Origin: Planctomycetota bacterium
GTDB lineage: Bacteria; Planctomycetota; UBA1135; UBA2386
Assembly: GCA_016795295.1 (NCBI GenBank)
Contig: JAEUHP010000153.1
Span: forward strand, 1 to 58,339
DNA length: 58,339 nucleotides
Direction: 5' to 3'
Positions 8,227 to 15,809 of this stretch are shown here, piece after piece. Within the stretch, counting starts at the first letter, position 1. Every line of letters begins with the position of its first letter. Position numbers and translations under genes: made by a program. A model generated the notes under the pieces. The model had not been told where the DNA came from, did not search any database, and saw nothing but the letters and a program-made list of their open reading frames with translations.

Positions 8227-9761
8227 CGCGGCACCTCCGGCGCTGGTCCACCACCGAGGGGGATCGGCAGGAACTGCAGGAGACGCAGCGTGCGCGCCCC
8301 GCTGCGGTCGCGCTCGTAGTTGAACAGGAACGGCATGCTGGCAGTGGACCCGCCCTCGCGCGCACGGCGCGTGAACAAGCGGCCAGCGAGATCGAAGGCG
8401 CGATCCCCTGGCTGCCGTTCCTGGTAGCGCAGCAGCTCCCAGAGGAAGCCGTAGTGCTCGCGCCAACCCTGGCCGAGGCCCTTGTCGTGGCGGAACGGGA
8501 ACGGCGACGGCACGCTCCAGTCGGCCGACACATTGGCGCCCGCGGCGTCCGTGACCACCGTGTGGTGCGCGAACGGCCACGCCTTCCAGTGGTCGTCCCG
8601 GCGGTGGTCTTTGGTGTCGGTGCGCAGGTGCCACCAGAACGGCAGCACGTACTGTTGCGCGGTGTGGCCCTCGGGATCGTCGAACTCCCGCCACCAGACC
8701 AGTGGCCAAGCGAACGACCAGGCGCGTTGGTCGTCGCTCTGCACCTGGCCGACCAGCGGCCAGAACCAGCGCTGGGTGACGTTGTCCTCGGCGCGGTTCC
8801 AGTAGTAGCGGACGAACGGCCAGAACAGGCTCAGGCTGTTGAAGTGGTCTTGTTTCCAGGTGTGCTGGAAGAACGGCCACAGTGCCGTCCAGCCGCCCAC
8901 GGTGCGGCCCGTGCGCCAGCCGCAGAACGGCCAGAACCAGTAGCTGTGCACCAGGTCGTCGAGATCGCGACTGTTGGGCTCGGCCAAGTTCTCGGTGCCC
9001 CAGGCGAAGAAGGGCCACAGCGCGAACCTGCGGTCGTGGCGACCGGGCTGCACGTCGTGGCCGTAGAAGGGGTAGAAGTGCCAGCGCGAATGGCCGCCTT
9101 CGCACGCGCTGGTGCCGACCAGCGGCCACAGGAACATGGTGTGCCGGTGTGTGTGGCTGCCCACCTGCTTCTCGAGCCGCAGGTAGAGGGGAAACAGCAC
9201 CGCCGTGAATCGTCGGTAGGTCAGGAAGTCGGGCAGGTCGGCGTAGAACGGGAAGATGCCGAAGTAGTTCTCGGTCGGTCCGCCGCGGCCGTCGCCGCCG
9301 CCGCTGCCGCCCCAGACCAAAGGGAACAGCAGATACCAGTCGACGTCGCGCAGCCCCGCTTCGTTGCTCCGGCTGCGCCAACTCCACAGGGGCCACAGCC
9401 GGTGGTGGCTCTCTTCACCGTCGCTGCGGCCTCGGCCGAACGGCCACAGGAACTGGTGTTCGACCGCTTCGTTCGGGCTCGGCGGGGGGGACGGCCGGTC
9501 TGCGGCTGGGCGGTCTGCCGCGTCCGGCAACGGCTCGGTGACCCGCCGGTAGAGCGGGCGGATGCGCAAGTCGGAGCCGCCGGCCGCGGTGCGTTCGTAG
9601 TGCACGATCGGCCACAGCGCATCGCATTCCAGCAACTTGCCCTCGGTGTCGAGCCGGTGGAACCACACCGGTGCGAGGTTGAGCTCCCGCGGCAACACGG
9701 AGCAACCCGGAGTGCCGCCCAACAGGGCGCCGAGCAGGAGCGTGCCGCGCAGGCAGGTCAT
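8223..9761 (-). CDS. Exported Trp-Pro repeat protein leading the Mla operon
   Basis: A 512-residue protein of unknown function. The N-terminus (about 1-22) is an export signal ending LLGGTPGCS, possibly a lipobox although the -2 Pro is poor. From about residue 110 to 450 it carries many copies of a loose aromatic unit built on L/F-W-P-F/L, for example FLWPFGRGR, RLWPLWSW, LWPFFAWG, WFWPFCGW, LFWPFVRYYW and FAWPLVWW, spaced roughly 25-45 residues apart. That periodicity would suit paired beta strands with girdles of Trp and Phe, as in a beta barrel or membrane-associated beta structure. It is transcribed first and coupled to MlaE, so it may be the envelope partner of the transporter. This is inference. 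Confidence 0.75.
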   Translation of the reverse strand: MTCLRGTLLLGALLGGTPGCSVLPRELNLAPVWFHRLDTEGKLLECDALWPIVHYERTAAGGSDLRIRPLYRRVTEPLPDAADRPAADRPSPPPSPNEAVEHQFLWPFGRGRSDGEESHHRLWPLWSWRSRSNEAGLRDVDWYLLFPLVWGGSGGGDGRGGPTENYFGIFPFYADLPDFLTYRRFTAVLFPLYLRLEKQVGSHTHRHTMFLWPLVGTSACEGGHSRWHFYPFYGHDVQPGRHDRRFALWPFFAWGTENLAEPNSRDLDDLVHSYWFWPFCGWRTGRTVGGWTALWPFFQHTWKQDHFNSLSLFWPFVRYYWNRAEDNVTQRWFWPLVGQVQSDDQRAWSFAWPLVWWREFDDPEGHTAQQYVLPFWWHLRTDTKDHRRDDHWKAWPFAHHTVVTDAAGANVSADWSVPSPFPFRHDKGLGQGWREHYGFLWELLRYQERQPGDRAFDLAGRLFTRRAREGGSTASMPFLFNYERDRSGARTLRLLQFLPIPLGGGPAPEVPR

Positions 9762-9908
9762 GAGCGCGGCAGAGGATAGCGGCGACCTGGGCTGGACTGC
9801 ATGCACGATTCTCGCGCGGCGCGATCTGGCCCCAGCGCCAGAGGTCCATGCGCCGTTGCACGACTTGCTGCAGTGGCCATCGGCCGCGGCGCTGGGTATA
9901 CCCCAGCC

Positions 9909-10448
9909 ATGACCCGAGTGCGTTCCGTGGCGTGGCTGTCGCTCTTGGCCGGCTGGCTGGTGGCCGGGTGTGCCGCGGCGCCGGCGTCGCCCGAACAGCG
10001 GGCGGCCGAGGAGCTGCGCCTGTTGCAGCCGTTGCTCGCGGGTGCCGAAGTGGTCTGCAGCGAACTGGTGGTCGACGCGACGGCGAACTTCCACGCGCAC
10101 ATCGCCCGTCCGGCGGTCGATGGCCGGGCGCACCAGATGAGCCAGAAGCGCGAGGGTGGCGGCGCCGAGTGGATGTGGACCAACCGCACCGGTGATCCGT
10201 TGGCCGGGTTCCTGGTGCGCATCGGCGCCGTGCGCGACCCGGTCGACGTCAGCACCGCGCAGCCGCCGGGCACCACGTTCCGCGTGACGAACCGCTTCAC
10301 GCTCCGCTTGCACGAGGACAGCCGGCCGCTGCAGTTGGACGTGGCGGCGCACGGCAACGGCGGACCGGTGCAGGTGGCCATGCCGGGGCAACCACGCGCC
10401 GGCGTGGCCCGGTTCACGGTGCGCGACGGCGCCATGGTGGCCCGGTGA
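9909..10448 (+). CDS. Putative lipoprotein, unknown function
   Basis: A 179-residue protein with a signal peptide ending LAGWLVAGCAAAP, a plausible lipobox with Cys about residue 21. The rest has no motif I recognise. A beta-rich central part (WMWTNRTGDPLAGFLVRIGAV, then VTNRFTLRLHED) suggests a small immunoglobulin- or YcfL-like fold, but this is a guess. The stop overlaps the GTG of the following TPR lipoprotein by 4 bases, so the two are co-translated and may act together at the membrane. It is divergent from the Mla operon across 147 bases. Confidence 0.7.
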   Translation: MTRVRSVAWLSLLAGWLVAGCAAAPASPEQRAAEELRLLQPLLAGAEVVCSELVVDATANFHAHIARPAVDGRAHQMSQKREGGGAEWMWTNRTGDPLAGFLVRIGAVRDPVDVSTAQPPGTTFRVTNRFTLRLHEDSRPLQLDVAAHGNGGPVQVAMPGQPRAGVARFTVRDGAMVAR

Positions 10449-11620
10449 GTCGAGCCACGTCGCGCTGGGCCGACAGGCCGTCGCGCTGGGCCGACAGGCC
10501 GTCGCGCTGGGCCGACAGGCCGCGGCGGGGCCTGGGCTCTGGGGGCTGTGCCGCCCTGGTGTTCGCGGCGGTGTCGTTGGCGTTGGCGGCTTGCCAGAGT
10601 GCCGCACCCGGTGCCGGGCCGCAGGGCGCTGCGCCGCCGCCTGGGGTGGCCGACGCCTACCAACGCGCCGTGCTCGCCGCCCGCGGCAACCAGTTCGCCG
10701 GAGCGCTGGAGGCCGTGCGGCAGGTGGTGGACCGCGCCCCGGACTGGCTGCCGGGCCACTGGCTGTATCAAGACGTGGCCCGCCAGCTCGGGGGCGCCGC
10801 CGAACAGGCGATGCGCGACTTCTATGCCGGGTTCCGTCCGAGCACGCCGTGGGTCGAGAGCTTGTGCCGCGCCCGGCTGCTGCCCACGGCATACGAACGG
10901 GACCGGGCGTTGCGCGCGGTGCTCGCCCAGCACCCCGGCTGCGCGTTCGCCCACCAGTCCCTGGCGCGCAACCTGCACGCCGAGGGACGGTTCCTGGCCG
11001 CGGCCGATGCCTACGAACAGGCACTGCGCGCCGACCCCAAACGGTTCGACGCGCGCCGGGAACGCGCCGAGGTGTTGGTCGAGATCGGGCGTTGGGACGA
11101 AGCTGCCGCCGAGTTTCAGACCTACCTCGACGCGGTGCCCGAAGACGACCCGGCGCGCCGTGCTCTCACGACCTTGCTGCTCTACCGGCTGGGCCGCCTG
11201 GAGCAGGCCAAACGCAACCTGGACGTGCTCGAAGCCCGGTTGCCGGACGACCTCGACTTGTGGATGGACCGCGCGGCCGCGTTGTGGCTTGGTGGCGAGC
11301 CGCTGCGCGCGCTGGCCAAGTACCGAGCGGTGTTGGAGCGGCGGCCCGACACGCCGCGCGCGCTGTGGAACGTCGGCCTGCTGTACTTCGAGGAGCTGGG
11401 CAAGCAACCGGCCGCCCGGGCGCGCTACTGGCCGGCGGCCCGGGCAGCGTTCACGCTGTTCCTGCAGGGTCCGGTGCCCCAGGACGGCTTCGACCAGTTC
11501 GAGCGGGCGGTGGCCGTGCCGGTCCGTCTGCAGCGCATCCAGCAAGTGCTCGGTCCGGCACCCGCCGAGCCGCCTGGGTGGCGCGACGTCTGGGGGGCGC
11601 TGGAGGGCAAGGACTCCTGA
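10445..11620 (+). CDS. TPR-repeat lipoprotein with tandem-repeat N-terminus
   Basis: A 391-residue protein. From the GTG at 10445 the N-terminus is MSRAT followed by three perfect copies of SRWADRP, then a hydrophobic segment (ALVFAAVSLALAAC) with lipobox LAAC. The mature part is helical with tetratricopeptide-like units such as AFAHQSLARNLHAEGRFLAAADAYEQAL and AEVLVEIGRWDEAAAEFQTYL, through about residue 330. TPR lipoproteins usually scaffold envelope protein complexes. The long charged n-region before the signal peptide is unusual, and translation could start later, but no better ATG or GTG precedes the hydrophobic core. The gene ends inside another short tandem repeat. Confidence 0.78.
   Translation: MSRATSRWADRPSRWADRPSRWADRPRRGLGSGGCAALVFAAVSLALAACQSAAPGAGPQGAAPPPGVADAYQRAVLAARGNQFAGALEAVRQVVDRAPDWLPGHWLYQDVARQLGGAAEQAMRDFYAGFRPSTPWVESLCRARLLPTAYERDRALRAVLAQHPGCAFAHQSLARNLHAEGRFLAAADAYEQALRADPKRFDARRERAEVLVEIGRWDEAAAEFQTYLDAVPEDDPARRALTTLLLYRLGRLEQAKRNLDVLEARLPDDLDLWMDRAAALWLGGEPLRALAKYRAVLERRPDTPRALWNVGLLYFEELGKQPAARARYWPAARAAFTLFLQGPVPQDGFDQFERAVAVPVRLQRIQQVLGPAPAEPPGWRDVWGALEGKDS
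10460..10522 (+). repeat. Three perfect 21-base tandem repeats
   Basis: The unit begins TCGCGCTGGGCCGACAGG and occurs at 10460-10480, 10481-10501 and 10502-10522 without mismatch. It encodes SRWADRP in frame at the N-terminus of the TPR lipoprotein. The unit length is a multiple of three, so copy-number change would preserve the frame. Confidence 0.95.
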
Positions 11621-11650
11621 GAAAGGACTCCTGAGGAAAGGACTCCTGAG
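11609..11650 (+). repeat. Three-copy AAGGACTCCTGAG repeat spanning a stop codon
   Basis: AAGGACTCCTGAG starts at 11609, 11623 and 11638 (spacings 14 and 15). The TPR lipoprotein stop TGA (11618-11620) lies in the first copy, so each copy could encode a Lys-Asp-Ser-stop ending in its own frame. Confidence 0.9.
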
Positions 11651-11698
11651 GATGCGTCTGCCTTGGGGCCGTGGCTCAGGGGTGGGCGCCGCCGACGG

Positions 11699-12400
11699 TC
11701 AGGGCTGAGCCGCGGCCGGGCCGAGCAGTGTGGCCAGCGACCAGGCGGGTTGTGCCGCGTGCCAGGCGACCGTGGCCATGCCGAACGGGGCGAGCTGGCG
11801 CAGCAACCGCTGCCAGTCGGCGCGGGCCCAACGGTCGTGCGCGCGGCCCGGAGCAACCAGGCGGAACCGCGGTGAGTCGATTTTGGCGATGGCGAACTGG
11901 CCGTCGCCGGCTGGCGCGGCCAGCAGGTTGCGCAGATCCAGGTTGCGGTCGCGGAATCCCGCCTGGTGCAGGGCCGCCACGGTGCGGCCGATCGCGGCAG
12001 CGAGCGCCACCCGTTCGGCGGGGGCGAGGTCCGCAAGCTTCTCGTGCGCGGGCTGCCCCGGGTGCTCGCGGGTGACCAGCACCGCCTTGCGCAGGCTGGT
12101 TACGGAGCGGAGTTCGAGCGCCCCGAGCGGTTCCGCCGTGGCGAAACCATGGTTGCGCAACCACACCATGGCATCGAACTCCACTGCGGCTCGGGACCGA
12201 GTCCAGGGCCCGGTATTGCGCAGCCAGCCGCGCAGCCGGTCGGTCCACCGAGGGTAATCGTAAGTCTTTACGTAGTAGCGAATTCCAGCGAGCTCCGTGC
12301 GGCGGACCCAGGAGCTGCGGTGGTCCGTGATCGGGGTGCCGAAGTTGCGGGTGGCGAAGTCCGGGTGCGCACACAGCTGGCGCATCGCGTGGTCCGGCAT
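11699..12400 (-). CDS. Lipopolysaccharide kinase (WaaP/Kdo kinase)-like protein
   Basis: A 233-residue protein resembling the protein-kinase-fold family that phosphorylates lipopolysaccharide core sugars at the inner membrane. Visible are GIRYYVKTYDYPRW with the ATP-binding Lys, MVWLRNHGF at the C-helix, LVTREHPG at the hinge, and GFRDRNLDLRNLLAA as the catalytic loop, with Asp replacing the usual HxD arrangement, followed by IDSPRFRL in place of the DFG region. The family is often degenerate at these positions. ATG 12400 has AAGG just upstream; an alternative GTG at 12454 would overlap a likely HU promoter. It stands alone, convergent with the TPR lipoprotein. Substrate unproven. Confidence 0.72.
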   Translation of the reverse strand: MPDHAMRQLCAHPDFATRNFGTPITDHRSSWVRRTELAGIRYYVKTYDYPRWTDRLRGWLRNTGPWTRSRAAVEFDAMVWLRNHGFATAEPLGALELRSVTSLRKAVLVTREHPGQPAHEKLADLAPAERVALAAAIGRTVAALHQAGFRDRNLDLRNLLAAPAGDGQFAIAKIDSPRFRLVAPGRAHDRWARADWQRLLRQLAPFGMATVAWHAAQPAWSLATLLGPAAAQP

Positions 12401-12435
12401 GGCCTTGCGTGCGACCGAGAGTCTGATGGGGAAGC

Positions 12436-12465
12436 TTGTCGACACCGTCTCCACAGGAGTATAGT
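12436..12465 (+). promoter_or_regulatory. Candidate sigma-70-type promoter of the HU gene
   Basis: A -35-like TTGTCG (12436-12441), 18 bases, then a -10 TATAGT (12460-12465; five of six to TATAAT). It is one of the few AT-richer spots here and points to the HU gene, leaving a 5' leader of about 90 bases. It was read by eye and has not been tested. Confidence 0.45.
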
Positions 12466-12561
12466 GCGCGGGCTCTCGATGCGCCCCCGGAAGTGCGGTT
12501 GCGGCCGACCTCCGTCCGTTACTCGTCTCGGCATGACCGGTTGCGCAGGCAGGAAGCCGCC

Positions 12562-12948
12562 ATGAAGACCGTCACCAAGAAGGAACTGGTGCACCGCATC
12601 GCCGACGCCGCCGGCGTGACCCGGGTGGTCGCCAAAGACATCATCCAAGCGTTCTTGAACGCGATCATCGAAGAACTCGCGGAGGGCAACCGGCTCGAGT
12701 TCCGCGAGTTCGGCGTGTTCGAGTCCCGGGATCGCGCTGCCCGGTTGGCGCAGAATCCGCGGACCCTGGAGAAAGTGCCGGTGCCGAAGAAGCGCATCGT
12801 CAAGTTCAAGGTCGGGCGCTTGATGCGCAAGCGTGTGTCCGGCGAGGACATCGGCGACTTGACCCTCGACGACGACCAGGATGGCGCGCCGGTGGCGCGC
12901 AAGAAGCCCGCGGCGCCCAAGGGCGGCGAAGCCCAGGGGTCGGCGTAG
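12562..12948 (+). CDS. HU/IHF-family DNA-binding protein
   Basis: A 128-residue nucleoid protein. Residues 1-90 are a typical HU/IHF fold: KTVTKKELVHRIADAAG, IIQAFLNAIIEELAEG, then the beta-arm core RLEFREFGVFESRDRAARLAQNPRT, where NPRT replaces the usual NPqTG arm tip, and KKRIVKFKVGRLMRKRV. A basic/acidic low-complexity tail of about 35 residues (DDDQDGAPVARKKPAAPKGG) is longer than classical 90-residue HU and recalls tailed HU variants. ATG 12562 is preceded by AGGAAG. It bends and compacts DNA. The next gene starts two bases after its stop. Confidence 0.92.
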   Translation: MKTVTKKELVHRIADAAGVTRVVAKDIIQAFLNAIIEELAEGNRLEFREFGVFESRDRAARLAQNPRTLEKVPVPKKRIVKFKVGRLMRKRVSGEDIGDLTLDDDQDGAPVARKKPAAPKGGEAQGSA

Positions 12949-12949
12949 C

Positions 12950-14752
12950 TTGCGCGGCGGTGCGCGGTGGCTGCGTCGGTTGGCGGCGCTGAGCACCGCC
13001 CTCGTCGCGGGGTTCGCCGGCTTGCTGGCCCAGGCCCCGTCGGCGCCTTCGAGCCCGCCTGCCGCGTTCGGCGAACGCATCGACGCGCCCTTCACCGACC
13101 TGCGCTGGCAGCGCCGTCGGCTCGACGAACTCGGTGCCGAGGCTGCGACCGTGGTGTTTTTCGCCACCGTCGAGTGTCCGGTGGTGCCGCGCTACCTGCC
13201 CAAACTCGGCCGCTTGGCCAAGGACTATGCGGCGCGCGGGGTGGTGGTGCTGGTGGTCTACTGCGGCGCCGAAGACCTGTTGGTCGATGCTGCGGCGCAG
13301 TGTGTGGTGCAGGCGCCGACGGCGGTGTTCGGCAAGGACTTCGACGGCCGGTTCTGTGCCGCCTGCGGCGTCGATCGCACCGGCACTGCCTTGGTGCTCG
13401 ACCGGGAGCGCCGGCTCCGCTACCGCGGCCGCGTCGACGACCAGTACGGCTACACCGGGGCGCGGGCGCAGCCGAGTCGCGACGACCTGCGCTTGGCCCT
13501 CGATGCGGTGCTCGAAGGGCGCCCGGTCGAAGTGGCGGCCACCGAGGCGACCGGTTGCCGGCTGGTGTGGCCGAGCCATGCCGAGGAACCGGTGCCGACC
13601 TACTGGCAGCACGTCGAGCCCCTGGTGCGCGAGCACTGCGCGGTCTGCCACCGGCCGGGCGGTGCGGCGCCGTTCGCCCTGCAGACCGAAGCGCAGGTGC
13701 AGAAGCACGCCGCGATGGCCAGCGAAGTCACGGCCGAGGGCCGCATGCCGCTGTGGTACGGCAGTTCGGCGCAGAGCTTCGCCAACCATCTGGCCTTGCC
13801 CGCGGCCGCACGAACGGTGTTCACGCGGTGGCTCGCCGCTGGCATGCCGACGGGGGCGCCCCCGGCCGAACCGCCCGCGCCGTTGCCGCCCGCGCCCGAG
13901 TGGCGCATCGGCACACCCGACCAAGTGCTGGCGCTCAAGGCTCCGGTGCGGTTGCCCGCCGAAGGCACCGTGCCGTACCACTACTTCGTGCTGCCCTTTC
14001 GCTTCGAACAGGACACCTGGGTCGAAGCGCTGGAGATCAAGCCGCAGAACCCGCGCGTTCTGCACCACTGCAACCTGGCGCGGGTCAAGGTGGGGGAGAA
14101 GTTCTCCCAGGACGGGTTCGTCACCGGCTACGTGCCGGGCGGGGATCCAATGGTGCTCGACGCGGGCACGGCGGTGCGGATACCCGCGGGTTCGGTGCTG
14201 GCGCTGCAGGCCCACTACATCACCACCGGCGAACCCGAACAGGACCGCATCCAGGTGGGCCTGCGCTTCCCACGGGTGCCGGTGCAGCGCGAACTGCAGG
14301 TGGCGATCGTCGCGGATTTCCGCTTCGAGATTCCGCCCGGGGCCCGCGCCCATCCCGTGCGTGCCGCGCGCACCTTGCCCGACGACGCGGAGGGCATCGG
14401 CATGTTCGTGCACATGCATTTGCGCGGCCGCGACATGGCGGTGACCGCCGAGGCGCCGGACGGCAGCCGAGAAACTCTGCTGGTGGTGCCGAACTACAAC
14501 TTCGACTGGCAGCAGAGCTACCGCTGGGCCCGCGGCACGCGAACGTTCGCCAAGGGCACCCGGATTCGGGCGCTGGCGCACTACGACAATTCGGCGTGGA
14601 ATCCGTTCAATCCCGATCCGACGGTCGCGGTCCGGTTCGGCCTCGAGACCACCGACGAGATGATGTACCTGTTCCTGTTCTGGGAGCGGGCCGGGGAGCA
14701 GTTGGGGTTGGTGGTCGAGCCGACCACTGGCCGGGTGTCCCCCGCGCGGTGA
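12950..14752 (+). CDS. Exported redoxin / cytochrome c / copper monooxygenase (PHM-like) fusion
   Basis: A 600-residue secreted fusion. A signal peptide (about 1-28) precedes a redoxin domain with FFATVECPVVPRYLPKL (Cys76) and RYRGRVDDQYG. Next is a haem c-type motif C230-A-V-C233-H234. The C-terminal half looks like a copper type II ascorbate-dependent monooxygenase: H372-H373 in VLHHCN, H422 in QAHYITTG, H488-M-H490 in FVHMHLRG and Met571/572 in TDEMMYLF, in the same order as the CuH (HH, H) and CuM (HxH, Met) ligands of peptidylglycine monooxygenase. TTG at 12950 gives a clean signal peptide; an ATG at 12881 would overlap the HU gene by 68 bases. Substrate unknown. Confidence 0.85.
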   Translation: MRGGARWLRRLAALSTALVAGFAGLLAQAPSAPSSPPAAFGERIDAPFTDLRWQRRRLDELGAEAATVVFFATVECPVVPRYLPKLGRLAKDYAARGVVVLVVYCGAEDLLVDAAAQCVVQAPTAVFGKDFDGRFCAACGVDRTGTALVLDRERRLRYRGRVDDQYGYTGARAQPSRDDLRLALDAVLEGRPVEVAATEATGCRLVWPSHAEEPVPTYWQHVEPLVREHCAVCHRPGGAAPFALQTEAQVQKHAAMASEVTAEGRMPLWYGSSAQSFANHLALPAAARTVFTRWLAAGMPTGAPPAEPPAPLPPAPEWRIGTPDQVLALKAPVRLPAEGTVPYHYFVLPFRFEQDTWVEALEIKPQNPRVLHHCNLARVKVGEKFSQDGFVTGYVPGGDPMVLDAGTAVRIPAGSVLALQAHYITTGEPEQDRIQVGLRFPRVPVQRELQVAIVADFRFEIPPGARAHPVRAARTLPDDAEGIGMFVHMHLRGRDMAVTAEAPDGSRETLLVVPNYNFDWQQSYRWARGTRTFAKGTRIRALAHYDNSAWNPFNPDPTVAVRFGLETTDEMMYLFLFWERAGEQLGLVVEPTTGRVSPAR

Positions 14753-14823
14753 GCCCGCGGCGGCATGGCCGATGCAGAGGACGCAGCTTGCGCAAGTTCG
14801 CCGCAGGCGCTTTGCTATGGAGA

Positions 14824-14842
14824 GACTCCGAAGGCCGGAGTC
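14824..14842 (+). promoter_or_regulatory. Perfect leader hairpin before the TGA-interrupted gene
   Basis: GACTCCG (14824-14830), loop AAGGC, CGGAGTC (14836-14842): a perfect seven-pair inverted repeat, 32 bases upstream of the AGGAG ribosome-binding site. It is either an operator or an mRNA leader hairpin; no T-run follows. Confidence 0.4.
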
Positions 14843-14885
14843 GTTCCTGCAGACGCAACCGGCCCGCTCGGGCCAGGAGATGCCT

Positions 14886-15809
14886 GTGACCCAGAACTGG
14901 AAGTTGGCCGCAGCCATGGCTGCCGGCCTGTGTCTGCTGCGGTCCGCCGCAGCGCAGTGTTGAGGCAGTCCCACGGGGCCCAGTTTGGGCTCCATCGCGC
15001 CGGCCGCTGCGCCGGGCAGCATGGCTCCAGAAGGTGGCGCGCCGATCGACTACCGTCGCGGTCGCACCGCCAAGAAGGTGCTGAACATCGACTGGGCCCA
15101 CCCGGTCTGGCAGGCGCCAGCCGATCCGGCCGCGGCCCAGCCGGGCCGCACCTCGGCGGTCGTCGACGGGCCGCTGCCGGCTGCGAAGGCCTATGCCTTC
15201 GTCGCCGGTGAGGACCGCCGTCCCTTGCTGGTGCTGCGCGAATGCGATCGCTGCAAAGGCACCGACCACGCACTGCTGAGCCGCACGCTCGACAACGAGC
15301 AAACGCTGCTGCTGACGCGGTGGTTCCACTGCATCAAGCTGCCGACCCATGTGACCGGGGCACAGCATCCGCTGCGCAACCTGTTCGCTGCGCCGCAGGC
15401 GGGCGAACGGGCGCCGCACCTGTTCTTCGCCGACTCGGACGGCGGCAACCGCCGCGGACTGACCGGGGAGCAGACCCAGACCGAACTGTGGGAGACCATG
15501 TTCGAGTATCTGGAGCGCACCTACGCCACCGATGCCAGGCTGGCGATCCGCGAACTGCGCATCCTGCTGAGCCAGCTCGACAAGGTCGACGGCAGCGAGC
15601 AGGAAGTGAAGAGCCGCATCGACCGCGAGACCGAGAAGAACGGTCCGCGCTCGGAGAAGCTCAAGCCGATGCAGGCCGAACTGCGCAAGTTGCAGAAAGA
15701 ACGCGACGGCCTGCTGGCCCGTGAGCAGGAGTTGCGCCAGCTGGCGTTCAAGCCGCCGGCGAAGGCTGCGGCGAAGGTTCCAGCACCGGCTGCTGGCCAT
15801 GGCGGCTGA
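14886..15809 (+). CDS. Secreted thioredoxin-like protein with in-frame TGA (candidate selenoprotein or nonsense mutant)
   Basis: AGGAG (14875-14879) is followed six bases later by GTG 14886. Codons 1-24 form a good signal peptide (MTQNWKLAAAMAAGLCLLRSAAAQ). Codon 25 is Cys, codon 26 is TGA (14961-14963), and the same frame then stays open to 15809, for 307 residues if TGA is read. The downstream part has AYAFVAGEDRRPLLVLREC, a C120-D-R-C123 motif in a thioredoxin-like setting, and a charged helical coiled-coil tail (residues about 225-285). Restarting at TTG 14985 would give a protein without its signal peptide. It overlaps the next gene by 11 bases. It is either Sec-encoding, with mature N-terminus Q-C-U-G-S, or a recent nonsense mutation or sequence error. 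Confidence 0.65.
14975..14993 (+). other. SECIS-like hairpin 3' of the in-frame TGA
   Basis: GGGGCCC (14975-14981) pairs with GGGCTCC (14987-14993) over seven pairs (one G-T) with loop AGTTT. The loop begins 18 bases after the TGA and has G at its second position. As I recall the bacterial SECIS consensus (apical loop 3-14 bases, 16-37 bases from the UGA, a G among its first two bases), this fits. Hairpins are common in such GC-rich DNA, so the support is moderate. Confidence 0.4.

Noticed and set aside
12401..12454. GTG 12454 as start of the WaaP-like kinase
   Set aside because: It would cover the likely HU promoter (TATAGT at 12460 and its -35); ATG 12400 has an AAGG and keeps the full kinase fold.
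12881..12949. Upstream ATG for the redoxin/copper monooxygenase
   Set aside because: It would overlap the HU gene by 68 bases and place an Arg-rich leader before the signal peptide; TTG 12950 fits better. Not excluded experimentally.
14985..15809. TTG 14985 as an ordinary start for the thioredoxin-like protein
   Set aside because: No Shine-Dalgarno precedes it, it sits inside the hairpin, and it would remove the signal peptide encoded in the same frame immediately upstream. Kept as the null alternative.
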